From: an uncultured Ruegeria sp.
Lineage (GTDB): Bacteria; Pseudomonadota; Alphaproteobacteria; Rhodobacterales; Rhodobacteraceae
NCBI RefSeq assembly: GCF_947497005.1
Contig: NZ_CANMFF010000004.1
Location: 1-64,000, forward strand
Direction of reading: 5' to 3'
Length of the DNA stretch: 64,000 nucleotides
The translations under genes were made by a program, and so were the position numbers. The notes beneath the pieces are model-generated. The model saw nothing but the letters and a program-made list of their open reading frames with translations. It was not told where the DNA came from and did not search any database. Below, piece after piece: positions 8,231 to 16,198 of the stretch; position 1 is the stretch's first letter; every line of letters begins with the position of its first letter.

Positions 8231-8369
8231 GGATCTTCCTTGATCTAGAGGTGACGATTGGGTTGCGGCGTTGCGTTAACGGCGCGACACACCCTAGGTT
8301 TGAAGACGATCTCCCAGATACCATGTGAAAATCAGCGGAGCGGGGGCGAGTGTCAGACGTTCCATCGCG

Positions 8370-9251
8370 TCACCCTTTCACCGCGCCCGCAGTTAGCCCG
8401 CTAACGATCTGGCGTTGGAAGAACAAAACCAGGAAGAACAGAGGCACCATGGCACTCACCACCGCCGAAACGGCAAACATCACGTTGCCCTGTTCGCGTA
8501 TCTGGGTCAGGAAACTTGCGATCTTGGGTACCATCGTCTGGTTTTCCGAACTCAGAAGCATCGAGGTAATTGCAAAATCATTATAGGCTAGGAGGAAAGA
8601 AAATAGCCCGGTGGTAATGACGCCCGGCCACATAACCGGAATTATCACATGCCAGAACGCCTGGAACCGGGTGCAGCCATCGACCATAGCGCTTTCGTCC
8701 ATATCCTTGGGGATATTCAGAAAGAACGAGTGCAACATCCAAAGCGTGAACGGCTGATTAATTGCCACCAGAACGACAATTGTGGTCGAGAGTCTTCCCC
8801 AAATGTTCCATTCGAAAAATGGCAGAAGGTAGCCTGAGACCAGCGTGATATGCGGCATGGCCCGAAACACGAGTGCTGCGATCAGAAGCCAGAAAGCGTA
8901 ACGATATCCGGAACGCGCCAACGCGTATCCGCCCAAGGTTCCAAGGGTTAAAGAAATAATGACGGTGCAAACAACGACAATCGTGGTGTTCAGCACGTTC
9001 CGCCAGAACTCTTCCTGAATCCAGGCGCCGTAATATCCGTTGCCGGTGAAGCTGCCTCCGGTTTCGGACAGGGTATAGAACCCATAAATGGCGTTCCGCC
9101 AATCGGCTTTGGAAAAGAAATCGCCCTGAACCTTGAAAGATCCCCAGACCGTCCAGACAAACGGCCCGATCGCAATCATCAGCCAGAAGATGATCATGGA
9201 GGTTGTGAACCAGGTGAGCAGACGTGGTGATTTACTTGCCGTCGATGCCAT
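8370..9251 (-). CDS. CUT1 ABC permease, MalG-type (importer 1)
   Basis: Inner-membrane permease of a carbohydrate-type ABC importer, 293 residues with about six membrane segments. The EAA loop is visible as DESAMVDGCTRFQAFWHVIIP near residue 195, the docking site for the ATPase. The first periplasmic loop (residues 45-95) is long. The ATG overlaps the stop of the MalF-type gene (TAATG). It closely parallels the permease at 24430-25311 (same length, same C-terminal GLTAGAVKG), so the two importers are paralogous. No ATPase gene lies in this copy. Confidence 0.9.
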   Translation of the reverse strand: MASTASKSPRLLTWFTTSMIIFWLMIAIGPFVWTVWGSFKVQGDFFSKADWRNAIYGFYTLSETGGSFTGNGYYGAWIQEEFWRNVLNTTIVVVCTVIISLTLGTLGGYALARSGYRYAFWLLIAALVFRAMPHITLVSGYLLPFFEWNIWGRLSTTIVVLVAINQPFTLWMLHSFFLNIPKDMDESAMVDGCTRFQAFWHVIIPVMWPGVITTGLFSFLLAYNDFAITSMLLSSENQTMVPKIASFLTQIREQGNVMFAVSAVVSAMVPLFFLVLFFQRQIVSGLTAGAVKG

Positions 9252-10279
9252 TAGACGGCCCTCCGATTAAAGTCGCGCCAGGTCTTGATCAGCACTGGTG
9301 TCAGCAGGATGGCAACGCCGAAGATTGTCAGCATCGATGTCGCTGCGGCCGAGCCGAAGAGTTTATCCTGCCCCGAAAGGTCGTTGTAGATGATCCAACT
9401 GAGCGATCTGGCCTTGGCTTCGGCCGAGAAGGACACGATGGGTTCAAGGACGCGGAAATTGTCCATCAGCTGCATCAAGGTGATGAAGACCAGAAGCGGC
9501 ATCATGTAGGGGACGATGACATAGCGGACCTGTTGAAACCGGCTTGCCCCGTCGATCTTCGCAGCTTCGAGAGTGTCCGTGGGTACCGTTTGTAACCCCG
9601 CGTAGAACACAACGAAGGCAAAGGGCGTTGAATGCCAGACGCCGTAGACCATCAGCATGATCCAGGTGAGCGGTGCCGAAGCTTTCAGGCTCAGATCAGG
9701 ATCGTCAAAGATGATCTGCAGCGTAGCCCCGATGATGCCGTCTGCGTCTACCATCCAAAAAAGGATCAAGCCCCCGATCAGAGGCGTCACGATCATAGGC
9801 AAGAGCGAGGCAAAGATTGTCGGCCCCTTGGTGACTTTTGGAAGGCGGTTCACGCCCAAGGCAATCAATAGACCAAGGACGATCACCAACGGTGTGACGA
9901 CGAAGGTATAGGCAAGCGTGAAGAAAAGCGCCTTGTAGAACGGCAGGTTGTAAACCCCCGCGATGAATCCCCCGAAAGATTCAGATGCTGCCCAGATCTC
10001 GCTCACTTCGTCAAAGGCCAGATGCCCACGGTTTGTGTAGGTTCCCAATCCGTTATAGCGCCCGAGAGGTGCATCGGCCTTCAACGCTTCGGTTGCTTCC
10101 ACATCGACCTGTAGAACCGTGGTACACGTGAAGGGCCCGCAATTCTCGACCTCGCGCATGACCTGTTCATGTTCAACAAAGAACGACTGCATCGCTACCG
10201 ACACGATCGGCAGGGCAATGAACAGGATCATTGCCAGGAATGACGGCCAGATAAATCGTGCAAAAGTTCCGTGCGGCAT
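9251..10279 (-). CDS. CUT1 ABC permease, MalF-type (importer 1)
   Basis: Partner permease of the MalG-type protein, 342 residues. After the first membrane segment there is a periplasmic insertion of about 110 residues carrying a CGPFTC cysteine pair that could form a disulphide; the paralogue at 25313-26341 has a similar pair (ESC...VGC). The EAA motif EAAKIDGASRFQQVRYVIVP lies near residue 235. It sits between the binding-protein gene and the MalG-type gene in the usual order. Substrate class by family is sugars, sugar alcohols or glycerophosphate-type solutes; the exact ligand cannot be read. Confidence 0.9.
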   Translation of the reverse strand: MPHGTFARFIWPSFLAMILFIALPIVSVAMQSFFVEHEQVMREVENCGPFTCTTVLQVDVEATEALKADAPLGRYNGLGTYTNRGHLAFDEVSEIWAASESFGGFIAGVYNLPFYKALFFTLAYTFVVTPLVIVLGLLIALGVNRLPKVTKGPTIFASLLPMIVTPLIGGLILFWMVDADGIIGATLQIIFDDPDLSLKASAPLTWIMLMVYGVWHSTPFAFVVFYAGLQTVPTDTLEAAKIDGASRFQQVRYVIVPYMMPLLVFITLMQLMDNFRVLEPIVSFSAEAKARSLSWIIYNDLSGQDKLFGSAAATSMLTIFGVAILLTPVLIKTWRDFNRRAV

Positions 10280-10339
10280 AGCGAAAACTCGACAAAGTTG
10301 TGCGCGGCGCTGAAAGAGCGCCGCGCACCAATTGAGTGT

Positions 10340-11578
10340 TTACTTGAGGAACCCTTGTTCCTTCGCAGCAGCGGTATAAGCCGCCTCGATGTCAGCTAGA
10401 GTTTGCTCAGCGCTTTCGTTGCCCTGCAGGAAGTCTGGCACCTCTTGGAAGAATGCCGAATGCAGAAGCCCCATATATGGCAGCATGGGATAGGGATCTG
10501 CACCGGCTGACGCCGCAGCAGCAACGCCTTCGGCCGCCAGTCCGGGCTTGTAGCTGTCCATCAGCCAGACTGCCTTGTCGTTGTTGGCCATGACCATGTC
10601 ATCCGAGATGCCATTAACCATCGCTATAAAGGTTGCCTCGGCATCCTCGTCACTGATGTTTGAAGCAATGGTGAAACCATCCCACCATAGGGAAGACGCG
10701 GGCGTCGCGCCGCCAGCCACAGTCATTGCTCCTGTCGGTTTGGTTGCCGCCACGATTTCCGGGGTAGAACCTTCGTCGTCGATGAGGCCACCCACAGAGC
10801 TTCCCCACAATACGGCCATGGCCAATTCACCGGATTCCCAAAGCGGTGTCACGGCTCCGGTGTTGTAGGTCAGGAAATCGGGATTGGAATACTCCATCAA
10901 CGATTTCAGCATGTTCAGAGTTGCAACACCCTGTTCGTTGTTAATCGAAACCTCTGCCGTACCAGGCTTGAAGAACTCTCCGCCGTGGCCGAGATACATA
11001 TTCACAACTTCTTCACCGAGGTTCCAATCCGACTTTGTCAGCATCGCGAAAGGGTATTCCATGATGCCAGCCGCACGGATTGCTTCGGCGGCATCAAGCA
11101 CTTCTTCATAAGAAGTCGGCGTCTCTTTACCAACCTGGTCGAGGATGTCCTGACGCACGATCAGATGCTGTGCATTGGCCATGAAGGCAATCGCCATGAT
11201 CTTGCCGTCAATTCTGATCAACTGGTTAGGTTGCAAATTCTGACCGTGCTTGGCGACCAGGTCATCCAGCGGGCGTATCAGTCCGTCATTCAACAAAGGA
11301 ACGATGGACGAATTTGCTACGATCTTAGTCGTATACTCGGCTGGATTGGCCGTAAGCGCGGCAACCTGAATTTCATTATGTTTGGTCGAGTGGTTCTTCG
11401 AGAATTCCGCCCCCTCTCCGATGCACGCTTCGGCGTTATCGACAACCGCATGCAGCGCCGGAAAGTCATTGGCCAGAATTCTGACGCTTCCGCTGGTAAC
11501 CGGACAATCAGCCAATGCAGCTCCGACCGTCATTCCAAGCGCAGTTGAAGCAACTGCCAGACGAGTGATGATAAACAT
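10340..11578 (-). CDS. Extracellular solute-binding protein, family 1 (importer 1)
   Basis: Periplasmic receptor of importer 1, 412 residues, with a Sec signal peptide (cleavage likely after GAALA, about residue 22). Segments such as LTANPAEYTTKIVANSSIV, IDGKIMAIAFMANAQHL and PYPMLPYMGLLHSAF are shared with the receptor at 26405-27631, though the middle differs (WNLGEEVVNMYLGHGG), suggesting related but not identical ligands. CAGGGAGAAAAAAATG gives a strong ribosome site. Its promoter region holds a 28-bp palindromic operator (11643-11670). Confidence 0.92.
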   Translation of the reverse strand: MFIITRLAVASTALGMTVGAALADCPVTSGSVRILANDFPALHAVVDNAEACIGEGAEFSKNHSTKHNEIQVAALTANPAEYTTKIVANSSIVPLLNDGLIRPLDDLVAKHGQNLQPNQLIRIDGKIMAIAFMANAQHLIVRQDILDQVGKETPTSYEEVLDAAEAIRAAGIMEYPFAMLTKSDWNLGEEVVNMYLGHGGEFFKPGTAEVSINNEQGVATLNMLKSLMEYSNPDFLTYNTGAVTPLWESGELAMAVLWGSSVGGLIDDEGSTPEIVAATKPTGAMTVAGGATPASSLWWDGFTIASNISDEDAEATFIAMVNGISDDMVMANNDKAVWLMDSYKPGLAAEGVAAAASAGADPYPMLPYMGLLHSAFFQEVPDFLQGNESAEQTLADIEAAYTAAAKEQGFLK

Positions 11579-11642
11579 TTTTTTCTCCCTGGATTTGACC
11601 TCGTTGAGTCAGCTTAGAAGCAGATACGAGCAGTTTGGTTGC

Positions 11643-11670
11643 TCGACATCGCATACGTATGCGATGTCGA
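11643..11670. promoter_or_regulatory. 28-bp perfect palindrome, LacI-type operator
   Basis: Arms TCGACATCGCATAC and GTATGCGATGTCGA are exact inverted copies meeting at a central CG, as in LacI-family operators. The core CGCATACGTATGCG fits the pattern YGCANNCGNNTGCR also found twice at 28791-28862. It begins at the -10 box of the importer-1 promoter, so binding should block transcription of 11578-5093. Confidence 0.75.
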
Positions 11671-11697
11671 CTATACTTGATTCTCCTAAAATATCAA
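11670..11697 (-). promoter_or_regulatory. Promoter of importer-1/P3-P2-P1 operon
   Basis: On the minus strand TTGATA (11697-11692) and TATAGT (11675-11670) are separated by 16 bases, a good sigma-70-type promoter. The -10 box touches the palindromic operator. It lies just after the P4 stop codon, giving the importer its own start of transcription. Confidence 0.6.
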
Positions 11698-11701
11698 AAC
11701 C

Positions 11702-12721
11702 TCAATCCAATCCGGTAAGCAGGCGTTGTCGCGCAATAAGATCGACACCTAATTGTTCAAGAAAGTGCAGATGATCAATGAAGTTCCAGTTTTCGGCAAT
11801 TTTATCACCCTCCCGCCGGTAGAGGTCGACAACGCGCATCGTCGCCTTCTTCTCGGATTTCGGGGCAAGCCCGATATATCCACCAAGCGACGTGACATCG
11901 AAGGTCGGCCAACCAAAGAAACCGCCGTAGTGGCCTTCGGCAAACTCTGTTCGGTGACCAAAAAAGTCTCCCCACTTCAAACCCTCCTCGAAAGGCACGC
12001 AATGATGTTCGAGGTAGCGGCCTTGCGTGTAGGGCGCACCGATGCCGCCCGGCCCCCACCAAATCATGTCATCGGTCCAATCCAGCGATAAATCTGTGTT
12101 TGTTGTGTGGACATCTTCGGCCAGCAGCCGATCAATCATCCTGAGAAACAGTTTCAGGGTCTTTTGACCTTCACTTGCGGGCTGGCCAGCGTAGAGCAAA
12201 CCATCATGTGTACGAGGTCCGGGCGTAACAATCGTCGCGGCGGTCGACGACGGGAGAGCTTCGGCGCGGACCTGCGCCATGAGGTTCAATACGTCCAAAA
12301 ATATCGTGGATTCAGTAATTTTGCCGTCCACCACATGATTGAACTCTGCGTATCTCAGCATCGTCGATTGCCGGGTCGGAAGCATTCCAAGGAACGGCTG
12401 ATCGAACAAGCCCAGTAGGTGCCCCATCGAGGCGACCCAGACACCCGGCTCGTCGTCTATATGGTTGCAGCCTGCAAAGAAGATATCCGGCCTGCGTTGA
12501 AGCGGCGAAAAAGACTTGCGAAGCTGGCTCCAGAAATTCGTGACTGCATCTTCAGCACCGATGGCTTCTCTAAACGGAGCCGTGAATTGAAACCTGCATT
12601 GCGAACTTGTTTCGATCGAAAGTGCTTCGGCCAGCGCGACGCTTGAAGCGTTATCTAGTAGACGATGGTGCGACAATACCGTTTGCTTAGCTGCAGCCAA
12701 CGCTTGTTCCTGACAATCCAT
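11702..12721 (-). CDS. Two-domain NTF2/SnoaL-like protein P4
   Basis: A 339-residue paralogue of P1 and P9 with LQRRPDIFFAGCNHID near 80, PGPRTHDGLLY near 172, MIWWGPGGIGAPYT near 222, AEGHYGGFFGWP near 265 and AENWNFIDHLHFLEQLGVDLI at the C-terminus. The N-terminal 50 residues are less conserved. AAAGGACTTCC precedes ATG 12721. It stands between a hairpin at 12929-12954 and the importer-1 promoter, so it may be a single-gene unit or the last gene of the upstream operon. A short leader frame (12737-12763) ends just before it. Confidence 0.85.
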   Translation of the reverse strand: MDCQEQALAAAKQTVLSHHRLLDNASSVALAEALSIETSSQCRFQFTAPFREAIGAEDAVTNFWSQLRKSFSPLQRRPDIFFAGCNHIDDEPGVWVASMGHLLGLFDQPFLGMLPTRQSTMLRYAEFNHVVDGKITESTIFLDVLNLMAQVRAEALPSSTAATIVTPGPRTHDGLLYAGQPASEGQKTLKLFLRMIDRLLAEDVHTTNTDLSLDWTDDMIWWGPGGIGAPYTQGRYLEHHCVPFEEGLKWGDFFGHRTEFAEGHYGGFFGWPTFDVTSLGGYIGLAPKSEKKATMRVVDLYRREGDKIAENWNFIDHLHFLEQLGVDLIARQRLLTGLD

Positions 12722-12736
12722 GGAAGTCCTTTCGTG

Positions 12737-12763
12737 TTATAAATCAGACGCCTTACCCGCCAT
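12737..12763 (-). other. Possible 8-codon leader frame before P4
   Basis: A strong ribosome site, AAGGAGGTGA, lies 7-9 bases before an ATG whose frame reads MAGKASDL then TAA, ending 16 bases before the P4 start, which has its own weaker site. The Shine-Dalgarno here is the best in the neighbourhood yet serves only eight codons, which suggests either a coupling/leader peptide or a decayed older start. No attenuator stem was recognised. Confidence 0.25.
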
Positions 12764-12928
12764 CGTAGGTTCACCTCCTTGAAGGAAGAAACGGCTTCGG
12801 CAGCTCATGGCAATGACCAATGTCAGTCGGATTCCGCATCGGAGACAAGCGGTTGCTGCGGAAGTTACACTTGATTTTACAATTGGGAGTTTGTCCGGGT
12901 TTGCAAACATATATTGATCTCATTCACT

Positions 12929-12954
12929 CCAGAGCCCGGCCGACCTGGCTCTGG
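12929..12954 (-). terminator. Stem-loop between RraA-like gene and P4
   Basis: CCAGAGCC (12929-12936) and GGCTCTGG (12947-12954) form a perfect 8-bp stem with a 10-base loop. It follows the small frame ending at 12964. There is no U-run, so it could be a weak terminator, an RNA-stability element or a processing site. Confidence 0.4.
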
Positions 12955-12963
12955 TCAATCCCC

Positions 12964-13110
12964 CTATTCGACGGGCAGAACAATAGTGACCAGAATGACC
13001 ACAGCCGCAAATGCGACAACAACTGTCGAACGGATAAGTTGTCTTCTTGCAAGGTTTAGCGCCAGAGCCGATCCCAAGTTTAAGTCCGCGAGGCTTCGAA
13101 CGCCGCCCAT
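12964..13110 (-). CDS. Possible 48-residue single-span membrane protein
   Basis: An ATG frame starting inside the 3' end of the RraA-like gene (31-base overlap) encodes MGGVRSLADLNLGSALALNL then ARRQLIR, a clean hydrophobic span (STVVVAFAAVVILVTIVLP) and a short VE tail before TAG. Basic residues before the span predict an N-in topology. It occupies most of the space before the stem-loop at 12929. The ribosome site (GAAAAAGC) is weak and a TTG at 13077 is an alternative start. It could be a small accessory membrane protein or the tail of a lost gene. Confidence 0.35.
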   Translation of the reverse strand: MGGVRSLADLNLGSALALNLARRQLIRSTVVVAFAAVVILVTIVLPVE

Positions 13111-13775
13111 GCTTTTTCGAAGGCGTCGAAATCGAACCCTGATGCGCGAGCAGGATCCAGGATCAGTCTTTCGGTTTCAAGCAGCTTGATGATCGCCTGT
13201 TCAAGCTCGTCCACCACCTCGGGCGGGATCACCAGAGCGCCATGCCGGTCGGCATGCACAAGATCGCCGTTCTGAATCGCCAGGCCAAAGATCGAGACCG
13301 GGGTGCCGATTTCGCGCACATGTACGAACCCGTGGCTGGGCCCGATTGATCCGGCGACGACTGGGAAGTTATCGGGCAGATCGCCCAGATCGCGCATCAC
13401 TCCGTTGGTAAGCGCACCACAGATGCCGAACCCCTTATGGACAGTCGTATTAATCTCGCCCCAATAGGCGCCGATGCAATCGGGATAATCTAGATCCTCA
13501 ACCACGGTGACTGCCGGGCCGATCCCGGTAGCCATGTGCCGGTAATAGTCCATACGGCGCTTGCGGATCACCTCTGGTGCCTCGGTCGGCGGATTAACAG
13601 CGGCAATCATCGCGGTACGGGCATAACCCACCATCGCGCCCGCATCGGGATCGGAACATAACATTGTGCCCCGGGTAATATCATTGAATCCCCGCTTGCC
13701 CTGAGCCACTTCGATGGCGTTGCAAACAGTCGGAGTGTCGACCTTTTTCAACAGGTCCAGTAGGGATTGGTTCAT
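13080..13775 (-). CDS. RraA-like / HMG-CHA aldolase-family protein
   Basis: Members of this family either inhibit RNase E (RraA proper) or are metal-dependent class II retro-aldolases/decarboxylases releasing pyruvate from 4-hydroxy-2-oxo acids. The 231-residue product has the family pattern: PTVCNAIE near 14, DCIGAYWGEINTTVHKGFGI near 95, GALTNGVMRDLGDL near 117 with the Arg-Asp pair of the aldolase site, and VHADRHGALVIP near 185. ATG 13775 is chosen because it overlaps the hydrolase stop at 13772 as ATGA; a longer frame exists upstream. Within a catabolic operon an aldolase/lyase role is likelier than RNase E control. Confidence 0.8.
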   Translation of the reverse strand: MNQSLLDLLKKVDTPTVCNAIEVAQGKRGFNDITRGTMLCSDPDAGAMVGYARTAMIAAVNPPTEAPEVIRKRRMDYYRHMATGIGPAVTVVEDLDYPDCIGAYWGEINTTVHKGFGICGALTNGVMRDLGDLPDNFPVVAGSIGPSHGFVHVREIGTPVSIFGLAIQNGDLVHADRHGALVIPPEVVDELEQAIIKLLETERLILDPARASGFDFDAFEKAWAAFEASRT

Positions 13776-14467
13776 ATCATCTCCAGCCAGCGGATCAGAG
13801 CCGCCGTGGTTTGTTGCGGTTGTTCCAGAGTCGGCAGATGACCAGCGTTTTCGATAATTTCCAATCGGCTCTGCGGCATCAGCTCGTGCATTAACCCATG
13901 TCTTGAGACAGGACACAGGGCATCGTCGCGCCCACAGAGAACCAGTGCCGGGCCGGTCCAGTCGCGTAGGGTGTCGCTCTGATCTGGGCGATCACGCAGA
14001 GCTTTGGATTGGTTGATAAAAACGTCCTGCCCAAGATCCATGGCCATATCCATGCACAATTCCAGAATGGCGGCGCGGCGAGGACCGTCCGTCAGGTAAT
14101 TCGGTTTCATTTCTTCGGCCATAACATTGCGTAGGTTGCCGCGTTCGACCGCATCGATCTGAGGGCCGCGTCTGGCCTTGACCTCGTCCAGCTCTGCCAG
14201 TGGATTGGTGTCCATCAATGCCAACCCGGCCACACGGTCTGGGGCCTGCCGCAGGATTTCCATCGCAACGATTCCACCCATCGAGAGCCCCGCCATAGCA
14301 AAACGATCGGGAGCATAAGCCAACGCATCGGCAGCCAACGCCTGCATTGTGTCCTGTCCACCGATGGGCGCAGACAGGATCGGGTATTTGCCTGACAGAG
14401 CGTCGATCTGCGGCGTGAACAGCCGCGCATCGCACATCATGCCGGGCAGAATGATAAGAGGCGTCAT
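13772..14467 (-). CDS. Alpha/beta-fold hydrolase
   Basis: A 231-residue cytoplasmic hydrolase, likely an esterase or lactonase. The nucleophile elbow GLSMGG is near residue 77 (Ser), the acid lies in CGRDDALCP near 180 and the His in ENAGHLPTLEQP near 208, so the triad is complete. The N-terminus LIILPGMMCD supplies the oxyanion-hole strand. ATG 14467 overlaps the MetE-like stop at 14464 (ATGA), and the gene is coupled in turn to the RraA-like gene. It would open an ester or lactone intermediate of the pathway; the substrate is unknown. Confidence 0.85.
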   Translation of the reverse strand: MTPLIILPGMMCDARLFTPQIDALSGKYPILSAPIGGQDTMQALAADALAYAPDRFAMAGLSMGGIVAMEILRQAPDRVAGLALMDTNPLAELDEVKARRGPQIDAVERGNLRNVMAEEMKPNYLTDGPRRAAILELCMDMAMDLGQDVFINQSKALRDRPDQSDTLRDWTGPALVLCGRDDALCPVSRHGLMHELMPQSRLEIIENAGHLPTLEQPQQTTAALIRWLEMI

Positions 14468-15585
14468 TTGACCAATGCAGCCCCTTCGGCAAGCGCGCCC
14501 AGCTTGGCATAGGCGATATCCGGGTCGACCGCGCCAAAGCCTGCAAAGGTGCCAAAGCCGCAATCCGATCCGGCAATCACACGTTCGGCGCCTACGATGT
14601 TCGCAAACCGCTCGGTGCGCTGCGCGATCAGTTCCGGGTGTTCAACAAAGTTCGTCGTGGTGTCGACCACGCCGGGTACCAGAACCTTGTCATCCGGAAT
14701 TTCTTCCTTGCGGTCGCGGAACACCGTCCATTCATGCGCGTGTCGCGGGTTCGAAGTTTCGAACAGTACATAGCGAGATTTGGTGGACATCAGCGTCGAA
14801 AACACCTTGTCCATGCCGATGTCGCAGCAATGCGGGCCCTCGTAATTGCCCCAGCAAATATGGACACGTACTTTGTCAGACGGGACGTTTTGCAGCGCGT
14901 GGTTCAGTGCCTCGACATGCACGTCCGCGATTTTCACGAACTCATCGTCGGAAAGATCCGTGAACAGCATATGGCGCGACAAGGCGAGATCCGGGCAATC
15001 CAGTTGCAAATCCAGACCAGCCGATACGATGGTCTCGTACTCTTCTTTCATCGCATCTGCCAGCGCGGACAGATAGGCCTCGCGCGTGGGGTAGAAATCA
15101 TTTTGCAGGAACAGAGAGATCACCCCGGGGCTGGCGGCATTCATAAAACCGCGCTCGACCCCGTGTTCGACCATCGCGGTCTTGAGATTGTCTATGTCCT
15201 TGTGCAATTCGCCCTGCCCTCTCGAACGCACCTCGCCCACGCACATGGGTCGCGCATATTGCGGCGTTCCGCCGTCATTCGCCAAACGTTCCAGAAAACC
15301 CGGAAACATCTTCAAGTCCGCCGGCGCGTTGCGCGGGCTGTCACCGGCAAAGCCGGTGTAGCGGTCCTTCACATAGGTGGCATAGGAGATTTTTGAGGTC
15401 TCGCCGTCCGAGACGATATCAACCCCGGCCTCGGCTTGTTTGCGCACGGTCTCGGACACGGCAGCAGTCATGCAGGCATCGAATGCTGCCTTGTCACAGG
15501 GTTCACCGTTTTCTCGGTCGAAGAGGAAATCCACGACCTTCTGCGTCCGGGGCAGAGATCCAACATGTGTGGTTTTTATGTTCAT
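14464..15585 (-). CDS. MetE C-terminal-like (cobalamin-independent methionine synthase family) protein
   Basis: The 373-residue protein matches the UROD/MetE barrel group: THVGSLPRT at residues 6-14 is the diagnostic start, HICWGNYEGPHCCD near 245 gives the zinc His and Cys, and AGSDCGFGTFAG near 345 gives the second Cys. It is half the length of full MetE, like the short forms and like epoxyalkane:coenzyme M transferase (XecA). Such enzymes use zinc-bound thiolate chemistry to move or accept alkyl groups. Together with a methyltransferase two genes upstream it suggests that the substrate carries a methyl or alkyl group; that is inference. Confidence 0.8.
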   Translation of the reverse strand: MNIKTTHVGSLPRTQKVVDFLFDRENGEPCDKAAFDACMTAAVSETVRKQAEAGVDIVSDGETSKISYATYVKDRYTGFAGDSPRNAPADLKMFPGFLERLANDGGTPQYARPMCVGEVRSRGQGELHKDIDNLKTAMVEHGVERGFMNAASPGVISLFLQNDFYPTREAYLSALADAMKEEYETIVSAGLDLQLDCPDLALSRHMLFTDLSDDEFVKIADVHVEALNHALQNVPSDKVRVHICWGNYEGPHCCDIGMDKVFSTLMSTKSRYVLFETSNPRHAHEWTVFRDRKEEIPDDKVLVPGVVDTTTNFVEHPELIAQRTERFANIVGAERVIAGSDCGFGTFAGFGAVDPDIAYAKLGALAEGAALVK

Positions 15586-15595
15586 CGGTATCTCC

Positions 15596-16198
15596 TCAGG
15601 TTTTGCGCGCCATCAAGACTGTATGGCTATTTGTCTCGGGGTCTTCGGCCAGAAAGCCGGTCATTCGCAGCCCGTTTTCTTCCAAGCACAGGGCATATTC
15701 CGCAGGTGAAAGCGAAGCATGATAGACCGGTTCTGTCCCCACTGTGCCGCTAATTTCGCCAGCACGTGGTCCGACTGTCAGCATCAGCATTCCGCCAGAT
15801 CGCAAATGTCGAGCCATGCGCGCGATACATCCACTTTGCTCTTCGGCAGTGAGATGGAAAAAACTGTTCCAGGCAATGATGCCATCGAAGGTGTGGCCCA
15901 AATCGAATTCCCGCATATCGGCATGCCGCCAGTCACCATCAGGCCAGCGATCCCGGGCGATGGCCAACATCGCCTTTGAAAAATCGACACCCGTCACGTC
16001 AAAGCCTTCGGCCATGAACCAGCGCGCTATGGGGTCGCCAGTGCCGCACCCCAGATCCAATACATGCTCGCCGGGCTTGAGGCACGCGGTGAAGCGCGCC
16101 AGCCAACGCGCTTCGAACAGAGCCTTTGAACGGCGCTTGTCATACTCTGTGGCCTGCCGTTCATAGACAGCATGGGTATCTTTGGGGTCCGCGTTCAT
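15596..16198 (-). CDS. Class I SAM-dependent methyltransferase
   Basis: A 200-residue Rossmann-type methyltransferase. HVLDLGCGTGDPIARW near residue 45 is motif I (SAM binding), VTGVDFSKAML holds the acidic residue for the ribose, and GIIAWNSFFHLT is motif IV. No extra substrate domain is present, so the acceptor is probably a small molecule. ATG overlaps the cupin stop (ATGA at 16195-16198) and the MetE-like gene follows after 10 bases, placing all three in one transcript. Confidence 0.88.
   Translation of the reverse strand: MNADPKDTHAVYERQATEYDKRRSKALFEARWLARFTACLKPGEHVLDLGCGTGDPIARWFMAEGFDVTGVDFSKAMLAIARDRWPDGDWRHADMREFDLGHTFDGIIAWNSFFHLTAEEQSGCIARMARHLRSGGMLMLTVGPRAGEISGTVGTEPVYHASLSPAEYALCLEENGLRMTGFLAEDPETNSHTVLMARKT

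Noticed and set aside
15744..16166. Plus-strand frame of 140 codons
   Set aside because: Fully opposite the methyltransferase, which has clear motifs on the minus strand.
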